DNA from: Streptomyces sp. LUP30
Lineage (GTDB): Bacteria > Actinomycetota > Actinomycetes > Streptomycetales > Streptomycetaceae
Length of the DNA: 64,000 nt
Assembly (NCBI RefSeq): GCF_001746365.1
Contig: NZ_MJAJ01000017.1
Coordinates: 1 to 64,000, forward strand
Reading direction: 5' to 3'
Shown here: positions 16,971 through 25,010 of the stretch, one piece after another
Layout: each line of letters begins with the position of its first letter
Numbering within the stretch: the first letter of the stretch is position 1
Program-made: the position numbers and the translations under genes
The notes under the pieces: generated by a model
What the model was told of the DNA's origin: nothing
The model's input: only the letters and a program-made list of their open reading frames with translations
Databases searched by the model: none

Positions 16971-18509
16971 GTGCGCAGCACACCCCTCGGACGCCCATGG
17001 CGTCGATTCCTCGCCCTGGTCGGCACCGCCGGCCTCGCCCTGGCCGGAGCAGTGGCCCTGCCGGGCACCGCTCAGGCGGCCAACATCCTCGCCAACCCCG
17101 GGTTCGAGTCGGGCTCCCTCTCGCCCTGGTCCTGCACCGGCAACCTCGGCTCCGTCGTCTCCTCGCCCGTCCACAGCGGCTCCAAGGCCCTCACGGGGGC
17201 GGTGAGTTCGAGTGACATCGCGCAGTGCAGCCAGACCGTCTCCGTCCAGCCGAACACCACGTACGCGCTGACCGGCTGGGTACGCGGCTCCTACGTCTAC
17301 CTCGGCGTCGACGGAGGGGCCTCCACCTGGACGACGTCACCGTCGGCGTACAGCCGACTGTCGGTCTCCTTCACCACCGGGGCCTCGCAGACCAGCGCCA
17401 CGATCTACGTCCACGGCTGGTACGCCCAGGGCGCCTACCAGGCCGACGACGTCAGCCTCGACGGACCGGGCGGCGGCGGCTCGGACACGCAGGCGCCGAC
17501 CGCGCCCGGGGGGCTGACCTCGACCGGCAAGACCTCCTCCAGCGTGTCGCTGTCCTGGAACCCCGCGACCGACAACGTCGGCGTCACGGCCTACGACGTC
17601 TACAGCGGGTCGTCGAAGGTGCTCACGGTCTCCGGGACCTCCGCCACGGTCGGCGGGCTGTCCGCGAGCACGGCGTACTCCTTCACCGTGAGGGCACGCG
17701 ACGCCGCCGGGAACACCTCCGGAGCCTCGAACTCCGTGAGCGTCACGACCAGCGCGGGCGGCGGAGGCGGTACCGGGTTCAAGCAGGCCGCGCCCTATCT
17801 GTTCGAGGGCTGGGGCGATCCCCCGAACGTGACCACGGTGATGAACGCGACCGGCGTCAAGTGGTTCACGATGGCGTTCGTCCTCGACGGCGGCGGCTGC
17901 AACCCGATGTGGGACGGCAACCGGCCGCTGACCGGAGGGGTCGACCAGAGCGTCATCAACCAGGTCCGCTCGGCCGGCGGGGACGTCGTGCCCTCCTTCG
18001 GCGGCTGGCAGGGCAGCAAGCTAGGCGCCAACTGCTCCTCCGCCGGCGCGCTCGCCGGCGCCCTGCAGAAGGTGATCGACGCCTACTCGCTCAAGGCGAT
18101 CGACATGGACATCGAGAACTCGGACGAGTTCGAGAACGAGGCCGTGCAGGCGCGGATCCTCACCGCGCTGAAGACCGTCAAGTCGAACAACCCGGGGCTG
18201 AAGACCATCGTGACCTTCGGGACGTCGACGACCGGACCGACCTACTACGGCAACCGGCTCATCGAACAGGCCAAGTCGCTCGGCGCCGACATCGACGTCT
18301 TCACCATCATGCCGTTCGACTTCGGCGGCGGCTCGGACATGTACGGCAACACCGTGAACGCCACGGAGGGGTTGAAGAACAAGCTGAAGTCCACCTTCGG
18401 CTGGGACGACGCCACCGCCTACGGCCACATCGGCATCTCCGGTATGAACGGCCTCTCCGACCAGCAGGAGAACACCACCCCGGCGATCTGGACTCTCAAA
18501 CCTGTTTAG
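16971..18509 (+). pseudogene. GH18 chitinase, 3' end cut off by prophage insertion
   Basis: 512 aa as read, GTG start. Order: signal peptide ending AQAA (about 1-36), carbohydrate-binding module starting NILANPGFESGSLSPW (about 37-165), fibronectin type III domain (about 175-260), Gly-rich linker, then the GH18 barrel with KAIDMDIEN, where the glutamate is the catalytic acid. The frame stops shortly after PAIWT with alien residues LKPV, where homologues continue through the last barrel strands. The catalytic Glu remains but about 50-70 residues are lost. The rest of the gene should lie beyond the prophage's far end. Confidence 0.85.
18485..18500. other. attL core region (inferred)
   Basis: The chitinase reading frame leaves its family's sequence within this segment, and the integrase starts 40 bp later, as expected when a serine integrase recombines attP beside its own gene. 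The exact crossover dinucleotide cannot be set without attR. Confidence 0.6.
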
Positions 18510-18526
18510 GGATGGCATAAGTTCGC

Positions 18527-18532
18527 TAGCAT
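18527..18532 (+). promoter_or_regulatory. -10 box for probable leaderless integrase transcript
   Basis: TAGCAT ends 6 bases before the integrase ATG and no Shine-Dalgarno sequence precedes that ATG, so transcription would start at or next to the start codon. Confidence 0.45.
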
Positions 18533-18538
18533 CGGCGC

Positions 18539-20068
18539 ATGCCCTACGCGCCTGAGTACCTGCACCTGGTCTTCCCCGGCACCCAGTTCGAGGCGTACCT
18601 CTACGGACGAAACAGCGATGGCGACGGCACAGGCAGCTCCGTCTCCGACCAACTCGCAACCGGCCGCAAACTGTGCAACAGCCACAGCTGGCACGTGAAG
18701 CGCGAGTTCGAGGACACCGACACCTCAGCCAGCAGGCGCCGCTACTACCGCGACCTCGAAGCCTACGTCCGCCTCCGCAAAGTACTCCGCGCCACGAACA
18801 CCCTGCTCTGCTACAACGGACAGGTCTACGACCTCTCCCGCAGAGACGACCTCAAAGCCACTGCGATGCACGCCGTCGACGCCGAGGACGAAGCCGAGGG
18901 CATCCGCGACGGCAACCTCCGCGCAGCCACCTCGCAAGCACAAGCTGGCCTCCCCCACGGAAAGCTGCTGTACGGGTACGTGCGCACGTACCAGGTCTCC
19001 AGCGGGCGCCGACGCTGCACCGGGCAGGACGAAGACCCGGTCCGCGGGCCGTTCGTGCTCCAGGCGATGCAGCGCGTCGATGCAGGGCATTCCCTCAGGT
19101 CGCTCATCAGGTGGCTGAACTCCGTTCCTGAGGCCGCGCGGCCGGACGGGAAGCCGTGGGATGAGAAGTTCGCCCGGTCGGTCCTGATGAACCGCGCCTA
19201 CCTCGGCGAGAGGGCCCACAAGGGCCAGTACCTGAAAGCCGTCTGGGCTCCGATCAAGGGGCTGGAGACGCCTGAGGGCCGGGCGATGTTCAACCGGGTC
19301 ACAGCGAAGCTCACCGACCCGTCACGCATCATGCAGCGCGGCTCGGAAGTGGCGCACCTGTTGTCGTACCTCGCTCTGTGCGGAGAGTGCGGCGACCATG
19401 TCGTGCTGCGTCATCTGTCCGGGAGCGCGAAGCGGAAGCCGGGCTTGTGCTGCAGCGAGAAGAACGACACCAGCATCGCGGAGTTCCGCCTGGACGCGTA
19501 TGTGGAGGAGGCGTTGATCGCATGGTTCACCGATAAGGCCAAGGCTCGGGCGGCGTTGGTCCCTGCGGATGACAAGGTCAAGGAGATGGCTGCCTCCGCA
19601 CAGAAGCTGATCAACGCGTATGAGGAGCAGCTTCGGGATGCGCGGGCGCAGGCTGAGGAGTATGACGCGGAAGCCGGCCGGTTCAGGCTGTCTGCTGCCT
19701 CACTTGCTGGCATGGAGGCACGGCTGATGCCGCAGTTGGAGGCGGCACGGGCGAAGTTGCGCACCTACACGCGGGTGTCTCCGCTGGTGTTGCGGATGTT
19801 GGAGTCTGATGACCCGGATGTGGTGTGGAACGGACGACCTGAGGGTGAGGGGAGGCCGGCGGTTCGGGGGCTCACGCTGGATCAGAAGCGGGCGATCATC
19901 AAGGAGATCGTCACGGTGAGACTGTATCGCGCCCGGGTGTCTGGTCGGCGCCCGTTGGACGAGGGCCGTATCGGGTTGGCGTTCTTCGGCGAGCCCGGGT
20001 TCAGGGCCCAACGACTCCGTGCTCCCGAGCCCGTTGACGCTGGGGCTCCTGCTGGGGGAAGGGGATGA
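18539..20068 (+). CDS. int: Large serine recombinase (phage integrase), catalytic domain apparently deleted in part
   Basis: 509 aa. Catalytic serine S26 in YGRNSDGDG; recombinase domain from about residue 137 (GLPHGKLLYGY); zinc ribbon with C281, C284, C304/C305; coiled-coil about 335-410. Between EFEDTDTSASR and RYYRDLEAYVRLR some 28-30 residues expected in this fold are missing, including the central strand before the conserved arginines. The S26-to-PHGK distance is about 115 residues, against about 144 in Bxb1 integrase. The frame is kept, so a full protein is made but may be inactive. Its 3' end overlaps the convergent gene by 68 bases. Confidence 0.92.
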   Translation: MPYAPEYLHLVFPGTQFEAYLYGRNSDGDGTGSSVSDQLATGRKLCNSHSWHVKREFEDTDTSASRRRYYRDLEAYVRLRKVLRATNTLLCYNGQVYDLSRRDDLKATAMHAVDAEDEAEGIRDGNLRAATSQAQAGLPHGKLLYGYVRTYQVSSGRRRCTGQDEDPVRGPFVLQAMQRVDAGHSLRSLIRWLNSVPEAARPDGKPWDEKFARSVLMNRAYLGERAHKGQYLKAVWAPIKGLETPEGRAMFNRVTAKLTDPSRIMQRGSEVAHLLSYLALCGECGDHVVLRHLSGSAKRKPGLCCSEKNDTSIAEFRLDAYVEEALIAWFTDKAKARAALVPADDKVKEMAASAQKLINAYEEQLRDARAQAEEYDAEAGRFRLSAASLAGMEARLMPQLEAARAKLRTYTRVSPLVLRMLESDDPDVVWNGRPEGEGRPAVRGLTLDQKRAIIKEIVTVRLYRARVSGRRPLDEGRIGLAFFGEPGFRAQRLRAPEPVDAGAPAGGRG

Positions 20069-20540
20069 GCTTCCCGGCGGCGGCTACGTCGGGGGCGAAC
20101 TTGCCGTTGTGGAACATCTGGACGGTGGCTTCCATCGTCTGCGAGATGAGCGTGGCGCGCTGCTCCTCGAAGTCTTCTTCTGCTTTGCGGCGTTCGACGG
20201 CGAGGCGTTCGGTGAGCGCGGCTGATTCTGCGCTGATGTCCTGCCGTAGGCGGCCCTGTTCGACTTCGAGGGCCGCCTTGAGGGCGATGTAGCTTGCGTA
20301 TTCGTCTTGGGCTCTGCGTTCGGCCGTGGCGAGGTCGAGGCGTTCATTGCTGGTGTCGGCGATCCAGCGGCGGATGGTGACGAGAACGATTGCGGTGCAG
20401 GCCGTAACGGTGAGGCAGGTGCCGCCGAGGGCGCGGGTGTAGTCGTCGAGGACGATGCCGTAGAGGGTGAGGGCTAGACCTCCGAGCAGTACCGTTCCCG
20501 CCGCTGTTGCCGTGGCTCGCGTGCCGCCCGTGAACTTCAT
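20001..20540 (-). CDS. Membrane protein with C-terminal coiled coil
   Basis: 179 aa from ATG 20540, which follows GGGGGTG. Two transmembrane segments (about residues 12-35 and 40-62), then a long charged helix (ERLDLATAERRAQDEYASY onward) and a short tail. It lies head-to-tail after the repressor gene on the same strand, inside the immunity region, so it is probably expressed in the lysogen. A role in superinfection exclusion is possible but unsupported by motif. Confidence 0.7.
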   Translation of the reverse strand: MKFTGGTRATATAAGTVLLGGLALTLYGIVLDDYTRALGGTCLTVTACTAIVLVTIRRWIADTSNERLDLATAERRAQDEYASYIALKAALEVEQGRLRQDISAESAALTERLAVERRKAEEDFEEQRATLISQTMEATVQMFHNGKFAPDVAAAGKLIPFPQQEPQRQRAREHGVVGP

Positions 20541-20553
20541 GCACACCCCCGCT

Positions 20554-21000
20554 TCACATCTGAGCTGCCGTCCCTCCGTTGTCGGCGGTGTCGGGGGACT
20601 CGTCCTCAAGACGCTTGAGACGCTCAATGGTTGCGTAGAAAAGTTGGCGTCCTACTTCGTCCCGAATTCCGAGCCCCTCGGCCGCTTCTTCCGGAGTAAG
20701 GGCAGAGCCTACCTGCGACCGATCCGTTTCGGACAGTGACTGAAGGGATTCGGGTGACATGAGGCCGCTCTGCACGAAGAACTCGCCGGGGTGTACGCCG
20801 AGGGCGTCGGCGATGGCCTGAAAGAAGCGGGGCTCTGGGATCGTCTGGCCGCTGAACATGCGGCCGACGCTGGATTCGGTCATGCCGGTGTCTCGCGCGA
20901 ACTTCGCCTTGGCGCCGCGGCCGGTGTAGCCGGCTCGTTCGGCGGCTGGCACAACGATGTCGCGGAATCGCTGCGCGCGCGTGGGGGTCGCATCGGTCAT
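20554..21000 (-). CDS. Prophage repressor-like XRE protein
   Basis: 148 aa. Helix-turn-helix at about residues 25-60 (AKAKFARDTGMTESSVGRMF), followed by a helical dimerisation region and an acidic tail. It is leftward, divergent from the Cro-like gene at 21259, and palindromic sites lie between them. This is the expected place and form of a lysogeny repressor. There is no LexA-type peptidase domain, so it is probably not inactivated by RecA. Confidence 0.8.
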   Translation of the reverse strand: MTDATPTRAQRFRDIVVPAAERAGYTGRGAKAKFARDTGMTESSVGRMFSGQTIPEPRFFQAIADALGVHPGEFFVQSGLMSPESLQSLSETDRSQVGSALTPEEAAEGLGIRDEVGRQLFYATIERLKRLEDESPDTADNGGTAAQM

Positions 21001-21015
21001 GTCCCGTGACTCTAC

Positions 21016-21031
21016 CTCCCTAGATAGGGAG
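21016..21031. promoter_or_regulatory. Operator palindrome in immunity region
   Basis: CTCCCTA-GA-TAGGGAG is a perfect 16-bp palindrome 15 bp upstream of the repressor start. A related site, CCCCCATAGAGGGAGG, is at 21236-21251, overlapping the ribosome site of the Cro-like gene, and a half-site CTCCCT is at 21186-21191. Confidence 0.7.
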
Positions 21032-21258
21032 ATAGCTAGAAACTTGCTGAGGCGCAAGGGTCGCATTTGGGTCACTGACCTGCATCAATGCAGCTCGCCG
21101 CACGCCTGGAACGCATGTTCGAACGAACATTTACCTCGGCATATGCGAAACCACCCTTGCGCGCAAGCAAGAAGCGTGGCAGAGTCTCCCTCGTGAGCAA
21201 GGAACCCCCGCCCACCAGTGACAACTCCTGCCAACCCCCCATAGAGGGAGGTGACTAC

Positions 21259-21483
21259 GTGTTCCGACTGGACGTTCCCAAGCTCCTCGAAGCCGCCAAG
21301 CAGCGCGGCGACCACCACAACGCTGCGATCGCCCGCCGGACCGGTATCGCCGAATCGTCCGTATCTCGCATCGTCCGCGGCGAGGCTCAGCCCGACCTGA
21401 ACTCGGCCATGCGCTTCGCCGAGCAGTACGACCTCGACCTCCGACGCGTCATCAAGCGCGTGCCCGTAGAGGTCGCCGCATGA
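21259..21483 (+). CDS. Cro-like small XRE protein
   Basis: 74 aa from GTG 21259, preceded by GAGGGAGG; an upstream in-frame GTG at 21193 has no ribosome site. Nearly the whole protein is a helix-turn-helix (AAIARRTGIAESSVSRIV). It is the first rightward gene opposite the repressor and its leader overlaps an operator-like site, so it fits a lytic-switch Cro or early activator. Confidence 0.78.
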   Translation: MFRLDVPKLLEAAKQRGDHHNAAIARRTGIAESSVSRIVRGEAQPDLNSAMRFAEQYDLDLRRVIKRVPVEVAA

Positions 21484-21671
21484 CCCGCGAAGAACGCCTC
21501 GCGATCCTCGGCCCCGCCACCGTCGCCAAGATCCACGCCCGCGTGAAAGAAGCACCCGAGCCCAGCGACGAACTGGTCGAGAAGCTCCGCCGCATCATGA
21601 CCAACCCCGGCGGCGAGATCCCGGCTCCCAGGCCGGCGGTACCTGCCGAGCCTGCGGCCGTCGCCGCCTGA
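21480..21671 (+). CDS. Small phage protein
   Basis: 63 aa, ATGA overlap with the Cro-like gene. Helical, with a Pro/Ala-rich end. Such short proteins commonly follow the switch gene in Streptomyces phages. Function unknown. Confidence 0.65.
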   Translation: MTREERLAILGPATVAKIHARVKEAPEPSDELVEKLRRIMTNPGGEIPAPRPAVPAEPAAVAA

Positions 21672-21685
21672 CTCATCACACGCCG

Positions 21686-21719
21686 AAGGGCCGCCCTCCT
21701 TGCCCGGCTGACGGCCCTT
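21686..21719 (+). terminator. Hairpin, probable terminator or attenuator
   Basis: AAGGGCCG (21686-21693) pairs with CGGCCCTT (21712-21719) after the first two early genes and before the next gene at 21759. Confidence 0.55.
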
Positions 21720-21758
21720 GATCGGCAACCCCACTCAACTCAGAAAGTGAGGCCTTCG

Positions 21759-22139
21759 ATGGCCACATCATTGCAGACCCCCGCAGTGGAGCTCGACTGG
21801 TACGAGCAGAGCCAGCTGCGGGAGCGGAACGACTTCTCCTACCGCTCCACCGTCGACTACCAGCAGCTGCCGCAGGCGGACCGTCACGTCGCCCACCAGG
21901 CGTTGTGGGACCGGGTGCTGGTGACGGCGACGGACATGGATGTCCTGGGCGAGTGGCTGTACGTCATGGGCGGGACGGTCACGAAGGTGGATCTGCCGCA
22001 CGGGCAGACGGTGTGGACGCTGGCCACGTCGACGTGGACGGACTCGCCTCGGTTCCCGGTGGTGCCGGTGTTCGTGTCGGTGACGCAGGCGTCGGACGCG
22101 CCGGTGATGCACGAGATCGCTGCGGCGGTGAAGCGATGA
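21759..22139 (+). CDS. Phage early protein of unknown function
   Basis: 126 aa. ATG 21759 follows a GTGAGG site. Acidic N-terminus (VELDWYEQSQLRERNDF), then an alpha/beta region with WTLATSTWTDSPRFPVVPVF. It is the first gene of a long chain in which nearly every start overlaps the preceding stop. Not recognised. Confidence 0.7.
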   Translation: MATSLQTPAVELDWYEQSQLRERNDFSYRSTVDYQQLPQADRHVAHQALWDRVLVTATDMDVLGEWLYVMGGTVTKVDLPHGQTVWTLATSTWTDSPRFPVVPVFVSVTQASDAPVMHEIAAAVKR

Positions 22140-22588
22140 ACACGAAGGCGCTGAATTCGCTGGCGGATCTGATCTGTCGGGCGCAGGAGCAGGACCGGAC
22201 GCCGATGGGGATCGCTCTGGCGGTCGACGCGGCTGGCCGGCACATGTCGCCGGAGGTGGCGGCGGAGTTGAAGTCGCTGCGGGCTGAGGTGGCTGCGCTT
22301 CGCGAGGAGCGGCACTCGACGAACGAGGCGCTCGACGACGCGGTGCGGGAGTTGCGGTCCCGCCGCGAGGACGTGACGCCGGACGGGATCACGCAGCGGA
22401 TCGCGCCAACGCAGGCTCTGCGGGAGCTGGTGGTCGACGGCGAGCATTACGCGCTGGTGCATCACAGCTACCGCACGGGCCGGGACCTGCCCGAGACGGG
22501 TCGACCGGACGAGTGGTGCACCGGCTGCAACACGGACCACGGCCCCGACGAGTGCGGCTACCGGCCCGAGACGGGCGGTGCCCGATGA
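22136..22588 (+). CDS. Coiled-coil protein with C-terminal cysteine cluster
   Basis: 150 aa, ATGA overlap. A helical middle (ELKSLRAEVAALREERHSTN) suggests a coiled coil. The tail carries CTGCNTDHGPDECGY, a possible zinc site. Unknown role in the early operon. Confidence 0.7.
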   Translation: MNTKALNSLADLICRAQEQDRTPMGIALAVDAAGRHMSPEVAAELKSLRAEVAALREERHSTNEALDDAVRELRSRREDVTPDGITQRIAPTQALRELVVDGEHYALVHHSYRTGRDLPETGRPDEWCTGCNTDHGPDECGYRPETGGAR

Positions 22589-22761
22589 CGCGGGCCACGG
22601 TCGAGCCGTCCGCCTGCCGGTGGTGCGGGATCCCGAAGCGTCTGCACTGCCAGCAGTGGAAGAAGCCGGTCGGCTGGCACGAGTGGACGCAGCCGTTGCA
22701 GGAGCAGATCAAGGCGCGGATGTTGGCGCGCCGGGTTGCTCGGGCGGGTGGCCAACGGTGA
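22585..22761 (+). CDS. Small zinc-finger-like protein
   Basis: 58 aa, ATGA overlap. CRWCGIPKRLHC gives a CxxC plus His/Cys arrangement, followed by a basic helix (QIKARMLARRVARAG). It could bind nucleic acid; no closer assignment. Confidence 0.65.
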   Translation: MTRATVEPSACRWCGIPKRLHCQQWKKPVGWHEWTQPLQEQIKARMLARRVARAGGQR

Positions 22762-23087
22762 ACGTCCTCCTCTTCTTGTTCGCCGATCTGACCCCGGTCA
22801 GTGCCGTGTTCGGAGCCGTCGGCGCGTATGCGGCGGGTTGCTCGCTGCTGTACCTGACCTGCGACGCGGATCTCGCGGACTTCGATCCGCGGCCCGCTGT
22901 GCGTCGTGTGGTGGACGCCGGCCGTCTGGATGCGGTGTTGGTGCGGGTGGCGAATGCCCGGTTCGACGTCCGCGAGTTGGCGGCTGAGACCCGCCTGTAC
23001 GCCGCCCTTTCCCTGCGCGACACCGCGATCACTGCGACCGCGCTGCTTGCCCTCCTCGTTCCTGCTCCCTCGGAGAGTGTCCGATGA
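22758..23087 (+). CDS. Small membrane protein
   Basis: 109 aa, GTGA overlap. An N-terminal hydrophobic stretch (about 1-33) and a hydrophobic segment near the C-terminus (TAITATALLALLV) flank a charged middle. Probably two membrane passes. Function unknown. Confidence 0.65.
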   Translation: MNVLLFLFADLTPVSAVFGAVGAYAAGCSLLYLTCDADLADFDPRPAVRRVVDAGRLDAVLVRVANARFDVRELAAETRLYAALSLRDTAITATALLALLVPAPSESVR

Positions 23088-23518
23088 ACCACTCCAGCAA
23101 GCCCGGTCTGTCGTTCAACACCGGTTCAGATGCTCTGCACGGTGTGCTGCGTGTCGACCAGATCCGCAACGAGACGCTTGTGCAGTTGGTGCAGCACTGG
23201 TCGGAGCCGAAGGACCGCGACGCGATCATCGACGCGCTCGACGAGTTGGCCGGCGTGGTCTGTGGTGTGGCTCGTGAGGGCGAGTTGGACGCCGCTTTGG
23301 AGCAGGTCGAGGACGCGGCGTGCATGGACTCGGCGCAGGTTCAGGTCCACATGCACGACGTGCGTCGTCTGCTGGCGGAGCTGAAGGAGGTCGAGCACCG
23401 CACGTCGCGGTTCGCGAAGGGCGCGTCGGACATCAAGCACCCAGCGATGCTGCCGACCCGCCGCCACTTCGAGGCGAACCCGCTGCCCGAGCAGACCGAC
23501 CGGCGGTGGACCGCATGA
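23084..23518 (+). CDS. Early phage protein, helical
   Basis: 144 aa, ATGA overlap. Acidic, helical (RDAIIDALDELAGVVCG; EHRTSRFAKGASDI). No recognised domain. Part of the overlapping chain 22136-27185. Confidence 0.65.
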   Translation: MNHSSKPGLSFNTGSDALHGVLRVDQIRNETLVQLVQHWSEPKDRDAIIDALDELAGVVCGVAREGELDAALEQVEDAACMDSAQVQVHMHDVRRLLAELKEVEHRTSRFAKGASDIKHPAMLPTRRHFEANPLPEQTDRRWTA

Positions 23519-23796
23519 GCCACTACGAGAACGTTCCGGTGCAGGTGTACGAGGTCACCTGGCAGTCCGGGCACGTCGAGACGGTCATCGCGCACCAGGT
23601 GTCGCACGACAGCCTCCGCACGCGGGTGGCCGCGCTCGGTGACGGGGCGTTCGCTGCGGACTCCGAGGGCGCCCGGATCAAGTTCCACGCGGAGGTCGAC
23701 GGGCGGTGGACGCTGCAGTTGTCGGCGCACGAGGCGGACATCCGGACGATCCGGAACGTCACCCGTGGCGAGCAGGCCCCGGGCGGTGCAGCGTGA
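23515..23796 (+). CDS. Early phage protein
   Basis: 93 aa, ATGA overlap. Beta-rich (VQVYEVTWQSGHVETVIAHQ), probably a small beta-barrel or immunoglobulin-like domain. Unknown function. Confidence 0.62.
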   Translation: MSHYENVPVQVYEVTWQSGHVETVIAHQVSHDSLRTRVAALGDGAFAADSEGARIKFHAEVDGRWTLQLSAHEADIRTIRNVTRGEQAPGGAA

Positions 23797-24263
23797 GGGC
23801 GGCTGAGCGGGCTGAGTACATCGTGCAGTGCATCCGTGATTCCGGGTCGATGTACGAGGCGGATGCGCGCGCGTTCCTCGCCGAGCACGACGCGCACGGC
23901 CGTGCTAAGGCGCTGGCGGAGGTTACGGCGTGGCTGGTGAAGAAGGCTCGCGAGTTCCGGGCGGGCAACACCCGAAAGGCCGAGACGCAGGCCAACGCGG
24001 TCCTGTGCATGGCGTCGAAGATCAGCCGTGGCGCGGTCCGCCCCGACAACCTGCGGATGCTCCCCGACCCCGGCTTCTTCGAGGTCGACCACACCTACGA
24101 GTACCGGGGCGACCGGTTCCGTGTCCTCGCCCTGGACCCCCACCCCGTCAGCGGTGTTCTGACGGCGATCGGCTGGCTGATCGAAACCGACGGCACGTGC
24201 TTGATCTTCCGCATGACCGGTCCGGACTGGGACTCCGGCAAGTGGACCGAGGTGACCGCATGA
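23793..24263 (+). CDS. Early phage protein, two-part
   Basis: 156 aa, GTGA overlap. The N-terminal 80 residues are helical and basic (WLVKKAREFRAGNTRKAETQ); the C-terminal half is a small beta domain (YEYRGDRFRVLALDPHP, WLIETDGTCLIFRM). Unknown function. Confidence 0.65.
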   Translation: MRAAERAEYIVQCIRDSGSMYEADARAFLAEHDAHGRAKALAEVTAWLVKKAREFRAGNTRKAETQANAVLCMASKISRGAVRPDNLRMLPDPGFFEVDHTYEYRGDRFRVLALDPHPVSGVLTAIGWLIETDGTCLIFRMTGPDWDSGKWTEVTA

Positions 24264-24523
24264 GCACCGCGATGAAGGCCCTCGTCCACCGGCAGAAGCA
24301 GGCCGTCCTCCACCGCCGCCGCCGTCAGCTCCTCAGCGTGATCGAGGAACAGGGCGGCGTGTGGAAGACCGGCGACGTGATGCGCCTGTACCGCGAGAAC
24401 GGGTGGGGCTGCTGCCGGTCCACCGCCCGAGGCGACCTGCAAGTGCTGGCCCGGCAAGGGTTTCTGGTCGAGCACGGCATGGTCAACGACCGCCGGTACG
24501 TGATCGCCGGGGGTGGCCGGTGA
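24260..24523 (+). CDS. Winged-helix-like small protein
   Basis: 87 aa, ATGA overlap. The basic N-terminus and GDVMRLYRENG, STARGDLQVLARQGFLVEHG and RRYVI fit a compact winged helix in which a recognition helix precedes a wing. Probably DNA-binding. Confidence 0.65.
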   Translation: MSTAMKALVHRQKQAVLHRRRRQLLSVIEEQGGVWKTGDVMRLYRENGWGCCRSTARGDLQVLARQGFLVEHGMVNDRRYVIAGGGR

Positions 24524-24726
24524 GCCGCTACATCCCCATCGTCGGCTACGTCCTCGCGGTCACCGCCATCGCCTGCGCCGCCACCTGTGCCGCCAGCCTC
24601 CTACCCATCGGCAACCCGCTCACCGCGTGGGCCGTGTGCGTGACGGCTGGCTGCTTCGCCACCGCCGCCGCCACCACCTGGCTGCCCTTCCCCTGCCCCT
24701 GCCACCGAAAGGACCGTCACTCATGA
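24520..24726 (+). CDS. Two-pass membrane peptide
   Basis: 68 aa, GTGA overlap. Two hydrophobic segments (about 5-28 and 33-55) and a cysteine/proline-rich end (PFPCPCHRKD). Unknown. Confidence 0.6.
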   Translation: MSRYIPIVGYVLAVTAIACAATCAASLLPIGNPLTAWAVCVTAGCFATAAATTWLPFPCPCHRKDRHS

Positions 24727-25010
24727 CCGGCCCCGAGCACTACCGCGAGGCCGAGCGCCTCACCGACCAGGCCAACTCGTGGGCCAACGCCGACACGGGC
24801 TGGAAGGCCCACCTGTCGAGCGAAGAGCGGATCGCGTACCGCATGGCCGACCTCGCCGAGGCGCAGGTGCACGCCACGCTCGCCCTCACCGCCGCCACCG
24901 CCATGCAGGCCGCCGTCGACGGCTCCGAGACCGGCATGGGCTCCGCCGAATTCCACGAGTGGTACCAGGCCGCAGGCGTGAAGCCCACGAGGGGCGGTAC
25001 CGCCGGATGA
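24723..25010 (+). CDS. Early phage protein, paralogue of 26757 gene
   Basis: 95 aa, ATGA overlap. Helical and acidic. The block AEAQVHATLALTAA resembles RMAQVHATLAAGE in the gene at 26757, so the two flank the recombination pair as related proteins. Unknown function. Confidence 0.65.
   Translation: MTGPEHYREAERLTDQANSWANADTGWKAHLSSEERIAYRMADLAEAQVHATLALTAATAMQAAVDGSETGMGSAEFHEWYQAAGVKPTRGGTAG

Noticed and set aside
21088..21258. Longer N-terminus for the Cro-like protein
   Set aside because: The extra residues cross the operator region, lack a ribosome site and do not look like HTH-family sequence; GTG 21259 has a strong site.
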